A stretch of DNA of 15,550 bases from Scytalidium lignicola. Lineage: Eukaryota; Ascomycota; Leotiomycetes. Below, one piece after another: positions 7,150 to 15,550 of this stretch. Location of the stretch: NCBI GenBank assembly GCA_002812745.2, contig NCSJ02000580.1:1-15550 (forward strand), given 5' to 3'. Below the pieces are notes generated by a model that was not told the DNA's origin, searched no databases, and saw nothing but the letters and a program-made list of their open reading frames with translations. The position numbers and the translations under genes were made by a program. Within the stretch, counting starts at the first letter, position 1, and each line of letters begins with the position of its first letter.

Positions 7150-10100
7150 ATAGCTGACGATTTTGGAACTATAGTTCTTCCAAAGGACTAAAAACTCAAG
7201 GGTTCAGAGAATTACAACCTTTAGAGTTCTTATCTTATGGTTTTGCTCTAGTCTAAAGGTCTTGAAGATCATGTTGGTAATATTGTTTTACCTCTTAAGG
7301 AAGATACTCCTAAATAGAAGGCTTAGTACAAAGATAATATCAAAACCTATATATGTTTTAATGTTAATATCAATAATAAGATTACATTATTGATTAAGGA
7401 CTATAATATAGTAAAGCTTGCTTAGAGTACTTTAAAAGCTTAATATCAAGGAAAAGGTTATAATCTACAATAAAAGTTCTTGTCTAAGCTGATCTCTGTT
7501 AAACATAGTCATTTCAACTTTACAAACATATATATTACCATGTTCAAATTAATGATAGCTAATTTAAAAGCTGTTAAGGGTAATAATATAAAGCTTCTTT
7601 ATCAATTTGTCTTTATTTCTGGTCTTGAGGATAAATATCCTATTTAAGCTGAATATTAGCATTTAGTTAACAGATTAGAGAAGTTATTTATACTTACTTA
7701 ACTTATAAAGGATATTGTTGATAAATTTATCTTTGTTACTAACTCCTTTAGTATTATTATATATAATAAGAACAATTCTAATTTAAGCAATTCAAAAAGC
7801 TTCAAGGATGTTAAGTACAACTATTATAAGAAGAACAATTACAAGGAATCTGATTACTTTTAAAAGTATCTTAAGAAGCTTGAGGAATATAAAGCAAAGT
7901 AGTCTAATAAGAAGAAGAAGAAGAAAAGTGAAGATAAACTTAAAAAGTTTGATTTGAAAGACAAATCCAACATTGTCAACCTTAACTCTGTTAACTTGGT
8001 CACTATTAATCTTATAGCTTTCTCTATATTTACATACAATCAGTAGATTGTAAATACAGATATTACTGATTATATCATTAATAATCTTAATTAGTTTGAT
8101 TTTAGTTCTTATTCAACATATTCTGATCTTTATCTTATGGAGACAAGTAATGGTTTTACTTTGATTATAAGCATAAGTATTGTTATACTTGAAATTACTT
8201 GTTCAGATGGTTCATCTTTCCTCTTGACATTTATTAATGTATAATATATACTTATATTTCTAGTCAATATTTTTAGAGCCTTAAAACTCCTTGTACAGAA
8301 TGGTAATACTTATGTTACTTCATCTAGTATATTCGATAAGAACAACGTTGAATATAACGTTGTTATTACCTCCTTTACTAGTATCTATTTGAGATTAGCA
8401 TCTATTCTAATAGTACTTATTTTAGCATTCCCTACTCGTCAAACAGTCCTTAATCTGGATATCATTCATCAACGTTTAGCATATGCAAGCCTTGAGGTTG
8501 TTAAGAACACTATTAAAGCCACTTTTGGTATTGACACTAAGCTAGTGAAGAAGGCCTCTGACGAAGACCTTTTCCTTTATAAGGCATATGAATATGGTCA
8601 CTCTGAAAAGGATGTTTCTTGACAACTTAAAAAAAGATTTACCAAAGTTAGTAAGATCTTGAATATCAATATGTATACAATTACACTTGTCAGTTATAAT
8701 GAGCATCATTACATTACTATTATAGTAGATGATTACTCTAGTATTACTTAAGGTTATACTTATAAAGNAAAAAAAGGGTGTATATAATGTTATAGTTACA
8801 TATTATACTCTTCTCAAGAATCAGTAGAATATTATTCTTAAATTGATTTGAATTAATAATGAAAATGAGTTTGGTAAAGAGAAACTTGATACCTTTTATA
8901 ATTATAAAGGTATTTAACATAAAGAGACTACTCCTTATATACTATAACAAAATGGAGTTTCTAAGAAAGCTGAACACTTTATATTTACAAGAACTNATAC
9001 TATTATAATTGNTNTTANCATTCCCTTTATACTCTAGAANAAGGTATACAAATCAGNTATATATATTAACAATTATCTTATAACNAGAACTCTTATAAGT
9101 NATATTACTNTATTTAAAGCCTTTATAAAANAAGTTTCTCCNTTTNATATTAATTANAANCTTNATNTATNGAACCTTCATGTTGTTAGTTCTAAAATCT
9201 TTATACATATTAACAAGGAACATCATATAACTTCTTAAAAGATAACTTTTAAGGCTAAAGAGGGTATATTATTAAGCTTTGAGGATAATTCAATTTATTA
9301 TTGTTAAGTTCCTTCATATACTTATAAACTAGTTTGCACTTTTTNATATTATCTTTATAAAGAGTAATTTACACTTAGAAGAGCTTGTTATCAAGGCTTA
9401 AGATATTAAAGCTGTTGTTGAAGTTAATTCCTTATATTCTCTACTATCTTCACCTTCTACCTTGTAAGATACAACTCTTCTTTTACAGTTGAACTCTATG
9501 TTTAAGGAGGTTGTACAACTTACTGAGGAGGAGAAGGAGGAGATGTCTGAAGATGAGCTTCCTTAAGTAGTTGTACTTACTAAACATAGTTGTAATCGTC
9601 TAAAAGGCTTAAAGAATAAGAAGCCTAAGTTAGGACATACTAATAACTCTAATATTATACATGTTAATCTTATAAAGAATTATATTACATACTTGTAAGC
9701 TGTAAAGTTAAGCACTTAAGCTTTATCTCCATCTCTAGTCATTTCTCCATCTCTAGTTGTTTTTAGAGCTTTTCTTGATAAAGAAGAGATTCTTAGTCAA
9801 CCTTTAACAATTGTTATAACTTATAGCCACTATCTTACAACTTGTTCTACTCTGAATTTAAGGTATACCCTAGTTATAACAGATAATCCTACAGAACTGA
9901 AATCTTACAAGGAAGGCCTTGATACTCTGTATTTCAAGGAATAAGAAGATACTATAATAACTGAGCTCAAGTCTTTAATAAAGTATAAGACTTTCAAGCT
10001 TACTTAGCTTCTTCTTGGAAAGTATACCTTAAAAGGCTAATGGGTTTATCATATCAAATACAATGCAAACCATTAAATTAAACGCTTTAAAGCTAGGTTT

Positions 10101-11500
10101 ATAATCAAGGGATATAAACAGTGTTATAGAGTGGATTATAATCAAACTTAAGTAAGTATTGTCAAGTTAACAACATAAAAGGTATTGATGTTAGTTATTA
10201 TTGTTTGTAGTTGGCAAATACACTAAATAGATATTGTTATAACCTTTTTGAATGATGATATTAACATAGAAATCTATATAGATTTCCTTAAAGGATTTAT
10301 TGTTAAGAATCTTAAAGCTCTTAATATTGAATATATTAATATTGTCAATAATAATAATTATATTGTTCTACTCCTTTTGAAGTCTTTGTATAAACTAAAG
10401 TAAACTTCTTATTACTAGCAATTAAAGCTTAATTCAAAGTTAATTAAGATTAACTTTTTTNCCTCTTTAATCTAACCTTAGTATCTTCTTTAATCAATGT
10501 TTAAGTATCTTTATTTGTACTTATATTGATGATTTTCTAGTTATCAGTCTTAAAGGTTCTTAATTTGACAAAGTCAAATAAATTCTCTATGATTTATTCG
10601 AAATGATCAATATAAGACTTGTATCTTGGTTTCTAAGAGTATATATCATACAGGATTAGGAGAAATATACCATTTTACTTGTCCAGGATAAGTATATCAA
10701 GAAGATTCTTAATTGATTTAAGTATAATTATGTTAAACCTCATTCTACTCCTTTTAAGGCAAATGTAACCAAGTTCATGGTTAAATACAATAGTATAATT
10801 ACTCCTCAGGATATATAGCTTTATTCTGAAAAGGTTAGTTCTATTATATATCTTATGATGTAAACACACCTTAATCTGTCCTTTCTAGTCTCCTGACTCT
10901 TATAATTCCTTCAAAATCTATCTCTACAATACTTGAAGTTGGTTAAACAAGTCTTTTAATACTTTCAAGGCATTTAAGATGTTAACATTACCTTTGGAGA
11001 TAACGAAAACCTTGATTTTTATAGTTTCAGTGACTTTGATTACGATGGTTGTCTGAAAACATGTTGATCTACTATAAGTTATCTCTTCTTTTTAAGAGGT
11101 AACCTTATTTCCTAGCATTGTCAGTGATTACCTTATATTACTCTGTTTACTATAGAAGTTGAGTATTATACTCTCTCTAAAGTGTTATATGAAGCTATAT
11201 AGCTAGCCAGATTATTATTAGAACTTTAAGTCAATGTTTTAAGCTCTAAAATCACCTTAAATAATAATAATCAAAGCTTTTTTTNCTATGGCTAAGACTA
11301 CTAAACAATCGAAAAGGACTAAACATATTGATATTAGATATTACTTTGTACATGAAAAGGTGTAATCAGGAGAGATCGTTTTGAATTACATCCTTACCAC
11401 AAATATAGTAGCTAACAGTCTTACAAAGGCCTTAAATTCAGTCAAACACACAAAGTTTATGGATTTGTTAAGTCTGAAATCGATCACTTTGAATCGATAA
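7150..11500 (+). pseudogene. RIP-inactivated copia gag-pol relic
   Basis: The start codon is probably the ata at 7150 (ATG to ATA). Gag follows in the same frame (GSENYNL region, then YQGKGYNL near 7444), with a zinc-knuckle relic at 7816-7857. The protease relic has aat where the catalytic Asp codon is expected (8053). The gag-pre-integrase region is unusually well kept: 8389-8622 is open for 77 codons, with HQRLAYASLEVV. Integrase follows with VDDYS at 8725 and NENEF near 8858. RT shows FKARFIIKGYKQ at 10086 and YIDD at 10522-10533. RNase H shows SDFDYDGCLKTC near 11030, and the C-terminal signature LTKAL lies near 11427. Stops fall mainly at expected Gln and Trp codons; a few frame changes coincide with Ns. 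The product would be a polyprotein acting in cytoplasmic particles; none can be made now. Confidence 0.88.
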
Positions 11501-11626
11501 AAACTCTCATTTCAGGTTCAGGTATTATACTTTCAGCATTTTGTTTTATGGTTCAAATGTCTTTACACTTGTTTTTGTATAGGATTTAGGGTACTTTTAC
11601 ATTAATTTTCAGTGCTTTAATAATAT

Positions 11627-11633
11627 AAGGGTG
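11627..11633 (+). promoter_or_regulatory. Polypurine tract of the copia element
   Basis: The sequence aagggtg lies immediately before the right LTR and is the only G-rich purine run nearby. This is the normal position for the primer of plus-strand DNA synthesis. Confidence 0.6.
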
Positions 11634-11808
11634 TGTTATGATATCCTGTGTGTTACCTTAGGCACCATCTTGTTTATTACACATAACTTCCCTTTTTGGT
11701 AGTCTACTAATTAACTCTCTTTACTTGTGTACGTATGTAATTACTACAACATCACAATATATTTGAGTAACCCCGATTACGCAACCTCTTGCTATGCTTA
11801 ATTCAACA
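11634..11808 (+). repeat. Right LTR of the copia element (175 bp)
   Basis: It starts tgttatgatatcc and ends cttaattcaaca. It keeps more C and G than the left copy, for example agtaaccccgattacgc against agtaaccttaattacac. The length difference of 10 bp comes from small indels in the middle. Confidence 0.85.
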
Positions 11809-11886
11809 TTAACTATTAATATATATATATATATAACCTAAAGACAAAGAAGTTAACTTTATTCAGTAGATTAGATTATTACCTTA
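11809..11886. other. AT-rich spacer with TA microsatellite
   Basis: A run of TA dinucleotides covers about 11818-11835 just after the right LTR. The rest is AT-rich with no recognisable feature. Confidence 0.6.
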
Positions 11887-12130
11887 TAATTAGACTAACC
11901 GAACAGTCCAGACGAAACTGTATAGTCTAAACCGTACAGTCTGAGTGCTTTACAGTCTGGACTGAACTGTAAGGCATTTAGACAAGACCAGACTGTAAGG
12001 CAACCAGACTGTAAGGCATCAAGACGAGACTAAACCAAACCATAAGGCATTAAATTATAAGGTATCTAAACTGTACAGTCTGAAATTTAAAGCCTTAATG
12101 CCTTATGGTTTGGTTAGACCGTCAGACTAT
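11887..12130. repeat. Motif-dense, hairpin-forming repeat block
   Basis: The block is built from repeated cagact/agtctg and taaggca words. Exact 15-bp direct repeats (ccagactgtaaggca) lie at 11988-12002 and 12004-12018, with a third partial copy at 11966-11976. A perfect 21-bp inverted repeat joins 12033-12053 to 12095-12115 across a 41-bp loop, and an 8-bp palindrome ctgtacag lies within the loop (12071-12078). It has no coding potential. It may be a MITE-like insertion or the terminal region of another element; its family is unknown. Confidence 0.7.
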
Positions 12131-12160
12131 ATAAATTTAAATTTAAATTAAAACAATTGT

Positions 12161-12162
12161 TA
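12161..12162. other. Left TA target-site duplication
   Basis: TA precedes the left inverted repeat and is matched by TA at 14049-14050. TA duplication is diagnostic of the Tc1/mariner-pogo superfamily. Confidence 0.85.
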
Positions 12163-12214
12163 ACGTATTTCCCGGTCTGCCGGCGCACCCGGTCTATTGG
12201 CGCACTTCCCCACC
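12163..12214 (+). repeat. Left terminal inverted repeat, 52 bp
   Basis: It is an exact reverse complement of 13997-14048. Inside it, two 17-bp units (12171-12187 and 12188-12204) share cccggtct and ggcgca and differ only in three middle bases (gcc against att). This tandem pair probably forms a double transposase binding site at each end. Confidence 0.93.
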
Positions 12215-12278
12215 AAACCATCAATTGCATCAACACCTCTACATTTAATTAATTAATTATCAACCAAAACACGCTCCA

Positions 12279-13940
12279 ATGGCCAGAACAAGTGATTCCC
12301 AGCAAGAAGGAAAGATCCTTCTTGCTATAAACGCGTTAAAAACCAATCAAATCACGTCATTTCGAGCTGCAGCACGCATTTTCGGTATTCCTGATAGTAC
12401 TCTGAGAGCTCGTTACCATGGCCGGGTTCAGCAATCAACCACTTACAACAAATGCTATAGAATGACTCAATTGGAGGAGGAATCGCTTAGAAATTGGATA
12501 ATTTCTATGGGAAAACGAGGATTACCTCCTAGACCTTCAGATGTGCAATCTATGGCCAATATATTGATTGCTGAACGTGGTGAATCCACCTCTCCTCGTC
12601 CTGTAGGCAAAAACTGGTTTGCAGATTACTTGAAACGCCATCCTATTCTCAAAACCGATTATATACACAAATACAACTATAAACGAGCCAAATGCAAGGA
12701 TCCTAAGCTCATACGAAAGTGGTTTGAAAAGGTGATGGAAATAAAGGCACAATATGGGATTCTAGACGAGGACACCTATAATTTTGATGAAACTGGCTTT
12801 ACCATGGGAGCAATTGCTACTACAAAAGTAGTTACAACCACTGATTGCCTTGGCAAGCTTAAGCACTTACAATCGGATACTAGGGAATGGGTAACAGTTG
12901 TTGAAACTATTAGTGCTTGTGGAGTCATCTTACCACCTTTGATTATATTCAAAGGAAAGTATATGCTTCAAGGCTGGAAGGATAGTTTACCAACTGATTG
13001 GCGAATTGAAATGAGTAAAAATGGGTGGACAACTAATGAAATAAGCTTGAATTGGCTTCAAAAAACCTTTGATCCATATAGCAAGCCATATACAAAAGGT
13101 CAATATCGCATGCTTATCCTTGATGGCCATGGAAGTCATGTTACACCTGAATTCGATCGATATTGTATTCAAAACAACATTATTACATGTTGTATGCCTC
13201 CTCATTCATCTCATATCCTTCAGCCACTTAATATAAGCTGTTTTGCGGTTTTGAAGCGTGCATATGGTGCTAGAATTCAAGGCAAAATGCATGGACAAAT
13301 TCATCATATTGACAAGCTTGATTTCCTTGAGATATATCCATCTATTCACCAGGAAACCTTTAAATCAAGTACCATTTGCAGTGGATTCTTAGCAACTGGC
13401 TTAGTTCCATATAATCCATCCCGTGTTATGGATAAATTGCATGTTGAAGTGGATGTAGCACTTACCCCCCCTGGGAGTAGCCATTCTAATTCTGAAGTAT
13501 CTTGAGTTCCAGAAACACCTCACAATTCTATTCAATTGCAAAAACAATATAAAAGTATTGACAGAATGCTCAGGCAACATAAGAGTCCTTCAACACCAAC
13601 TAGAGTTGCATTTAGTCAACTAATAAAAGGATGTGAAATGGCTATGCATAATGCGATATTTCTAGCCAAGGAAGTGGAGGAATTAAGAGCAGCCAACAAA
13701 TCAATTCAAAAGAAGCTTAAAAAGTCAAGAAAACGAGTAGTTCCTGAAGGTAATTCAACAACTCAAAAAGCTCCTACAGGTGTAGAAGCTAGTACAGAGG
13801 TCCAGGAAGTGGTTGAGCCAGGAAACGTTACCCTACCTTCACAAGCTCCACAAGCTCCTACACGACGGCCACCCAAGTGCTCAGGGTGTGGAAGTACAGA
13901 GCATAAGATAAACAAATGCCCTAATGTAGCTAGCAATTAG
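12279..13940 (+). pseudogene. Fot1/pogo transposase, two inactivating lesions
   Basis: The frame spans 553 codons, a normal length for the family, interrupted by TGA at 13503-13505 (codon 409). Residues about 10-55 form a Psq-type HTH (FRAAARIFGIPDSTLRAR), and about 62-135 a CENP-B/Tc5-type HTH. The DDE_1 domain covers about 155-385: Asp170 in NFDETG and Asp282 in LDGHGSH are present, but the third position, 36 residues on, is Asn318 in LQPLN, where the family has Asp (LQPLD). After the TGA the same frame continues through a coiled-coil-like segment (AKEVEELRAANKSIQKKL) to a C-terminal CCHC knuckle (CSGCGSTEHKINKC), then stops. The enzyme would act in the nucleus at the inverted repeats. The 408-residue product could still bind DNA; catalysis is unlikely. 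Confidence 0.9.
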
Positions 13941-13996
13941 ATATATCGCAATATATTTGTTTTGTGGTTGAATATTTGGTGTTGAATGCTCAAATG

Positions 13997-14048
13997 GGTG
14001 GGGAAGTGCGCCAATAGACCGGGTGCGCCGGCAGACCGGGAAATACGT
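13997..14048 (-). repeat. Right terminal inverted repeat, 52 bp
   Basis: It mirrors the left repeat without mismatch, including the 17-bp tandem units, and is followed by TA at 14049-14050. Identical ends imply either a recent insertion or selection for function. Confidence 0.93.
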
Positions 14049-14050
14049 TA

Positions 14051-14187
14051 GTAGAATAATGATTACGTACACATGATATTCACGTGCCCTTATAAGCTAG
14101 TCCTGATTAGGTAGTGGGAACGAACAAAGCTTTTACAGCTTCGCCCTCCTACCTTTAATTGTACAACAACCATAGAATAACACAACA
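14051..14187 (+). repeat. Possible LTR of another retroelement, split by the pogo insertion
   Basis: If the pogo element and one TA are removed, the flanks join to give TGTTA at the left edge (12158-12162) continuing into 14051. A less AT-rich stretch follows, with a TTATAAG motif near 14089, ending either near gtacaaca (about 14168) or cacaaca (14187). A TGTT start and AACA end at 130-145 bp suit a fungal LTR. No second copy exists in the window, so this is tentative. Confidence 0.3.
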
Positions 14188-14260
14188 AGTATATTATATA
14201 TAATTGTATACTGTACTTCATGCTACAAATGAACCAACACTGATCAGTTTATACATACAA

Positions 14261-14532
14261 ATTAGGAGATTATTGTTTAATCAGTTAAACACTAAACAGT
14301 CTACTTTTAAAGTTAAATCTTAGGAGATTACAACTTCTGTTCAATTAGACATTTAGCAATTTACTTACAAAGTTAAAATCCACTTAGTCAAAGGGGAAAA
14401 TAACTATTTACCAACTTACAACTTGATTAGTTGAATGTTAAGCAGTCTACTTTTATAATTGTTATTATTAAACTTGTTTTTNACTAAAAACAATATATTC
14501 AGTTGAATATCAAGCAGTTTACTTATAAAGTT
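14261..14532. repeat. Four degenerate 34-bp direct repeats
   Basis: Cores at 14281-14314, 14341-14374, 14427-14460 and 14499-14532 align without gaps and share the pattern cagttgaat..taagcagt followed by ctacttttaaagtt. The first two also share a preceding ttaggagatta block and are exactly 60 bp apart. Differences are mainly A/G and C/T. The array is probably an old minisatellite or repeat region of a retroelement. Confidence 0.65.
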
Positions 14533-15550
14533 GTGTAGTCAGTTAATTAACTAATTCTATTTGAAAAACTACTCTTTTACAACTTATTTTCATTAATTTC
14601 TATTTAAAAACCATTTACATTCTTTATTACTCTTCTTATAAACTAAAAATAACATGTTAAAATTATAATCTTTTATCTTACCTTTACTTTTATCATAGAA
14701 CTATAAGCTTTTACAAGTATACAAGAGAATTTAAGAGTTTACAAAACTATGATGATTAGGAAGACTAAGAAGCCATTGTACTCTTAAAGACATTTGTCTA
14801 AGCCTTTAAGATTACAAAGTTTATTACTTATAAGTAAATACTTTTTGTACTCAAGTGTAATCAGCTTTACTTTTTAACTACTTAAACACTTTGTACTAGT
14901 ATTAATAGACAGCAATATAAAGTTTAAGAATAACAGGAAACATAATGGAAACAGAAGACATAAAGGGAAATACAAGGGAAAACAAGTTGGAAATTATTAT
15001 AAAGATGATAAAGAACATTATAAGGGTAAATTAAATAGTATTAATTAAGAAATAAGAATAAGGAATAGACTTTAAGGATGTTATTATAAAGGATATATAA
15101 GAATACTTAACTACTAAGGTTTATAAGTATTACCTTAATAGAATTAATAATGTAAACTTATAAGACTTATTTTAAGAAGACTTCAAGAACTTTATAGTTA
15201 ATATCTTCAAGGTTATTACTTAGAAAGAGATATAAAGTTTATAGAATTGTCTTTATTATAATAGTATATATATAATATACAATACTAAGAGCATTATAAT
15301 CGCTTAAACTCTTGTAGATATTATACAAGAAGAAGAACAATAATTATAAAGTGAAGAAGACCTTTAATATACTTCTTAAGACCTTTAAAAAGGACTTATT
15401 ACCTTTGTAATTATTATACTTCTTATAACTACTTACTTTATAAATGCTTAAATCAGCTTTAAGGTCTTTAATTCAATGTATACAAGTTAAGAATCAAGTA
15501 CTTTTTTAACTTTTTATAATCTTTTAAAACAATTATTAACAGTTTTACAA
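14533..15550. other. AT-rich relic DNA, origin uncertain
   Basis: No intact ORF is present. From about 15001 the plus-strand frame that starts at 15001 shows protein-like stretches between stops, such as RRLQELYS at 15175-15198 and GYYLERDIKFIELSLL at 15199-15246. The neighbouring frame shows EDFKNFIVNIFKVIT over the same bases. One of these may be the coding frame of a RIP-damaged retroelement, but I cannot assign domain or family. The window ends inside this region. Confidence 0.35.

Larger units (their letters stand above)
6862..11808 (+). mobile_element. Complete, inactive Ty1/copia LTR retrotransposon
   Basis: The 4,947-bp element is bounded by LTRs that begin TGTT and end AACA. A primer binding site follows the left LTR and a purine-rich tract precedes the right one. 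The internal relic reads gag, protease, integrase, reverse transcriptase and RNase H in that order; integrase before RT assigns it to Ty1/copia. Length is typical of the family. Substitutions from the expected residues are overwhelmingly C-to-T and G-to-A, as in RIP. No matching 5-bp target duplication is evident (agtta on the left, ttaac on the right), so flanks may have mutated or recombined. The element cannot encode functional protein. Confidence 0.88.
12163..14048 (+). mobile_element. Fot1/pogo-type DNA transposon, full length
   Basis: The 1,886-bp element is flanked by TA duplications and ends in 52-bp inverted repeats that are identical to each other (12163-12214 and 13997-14048). It contains one transposase gene in the forward direction, 64 bp after the left repeat. 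Size, TA target, and HTH plus DDE organisation all fit fungal Fot1/pogo elements. Its composition is less AT-rich than the surrounding DNA and its ends are undamaged, so it inserted after the heavy mutation of its neighbours or escaped it. The transposase is probably inactive, but the ends could still be mobilised in trans. Confidence 0.95.

Noticed and set aside
10675..10869. 64-codon ORF on the minus strand inside the copia element
   Set aside because: It is an AT-rich chance frame opposite the reverse transcriptase relic, with an Ile/Leu/Asn-rich translation.
6857..11813. Target-site duplication around the copia element
   Set aside because: The 5-bp flanks (agtta and ttaac) do not match, so no duplication is claimed.
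12279..13940. Domesticated CENP-B-like host gene
   Set aside because: The gene sits inside intact inverted repeats with TA duplications and carries an in-frame stop, so it is a transposon copy and not a host gene.

Overview
This is a fungal nuclear window, most likely from a filamentous ascomycete (Pezizomycotina). The evidence is a Zn2Cys6 regulator with a fungal middle homology region, a Fot1/pogo-type transposon, a Ty1/copia retrotransposon, and long AT-rich tracts whose damage looks like repeat-induced point mutation (RIP: C-to-T and G-to-A, mostly CpA to TpA). I cannot name the species. Single Ns, often beside A or T runs, and a patch of 17 Ns at 8996-9171 mark weak consensus.

Layout. 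1-1380 is mostly AT-rich repeat debris. It holds a 23-bp tandem array (172-259), a less AT-rich patch with a TATA box (about 480-690) and a possible minus-strand gene fragment (1076-1252). 1380-4850 is the only island of ordinary composition and carries the two intact genes, in convergent orientation: a 625-aa Zn2Cys6 transcription factor (1728-3605, +) and a 204-aa single-domain cupin (3857-4471, -). 4850-6861 is repeat-derived, with a GGGGTA-motif cluster and then an AT-rich stretch without recognisable genes.

6862-11808 is one complete but dead Ty1/copia element: two LTRs, a tRNA-type primer binding site, a gag-protease-integrase-RT-RNase H relic (7150-11500) and a polypurine tract. Stop codons sit mainly where Gln and Trp codons are expected, and all four ligands of the gag zinc knuckle now read Tyr. 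11809-12162 is a motif-rich, hairpin-forming spacer. 12163-14048 is a 1,886-bp Fot1/pogo element with identical 52-bp inverted repeats and TA target duplications. Its transposase looks disabled twice, by Asn at the third catalytic Asp position and by an in-frame TGA. The rest (14051-15550) starts with an LTR-like stretch, then degenerate 34-bp repeats, then AT-rich relic DNA.

How it fits together. The regulator and cupin may be functionally linked, for example as the remainder of an accessory or metabolic locus in a repeat-rich compartment, but no biosynthetic enzyme is present in the window. I found no demonstrably new system. The best leads are the isolated gene pair, several unexplained repeat clusters and the molecular record of transposon inactivation.
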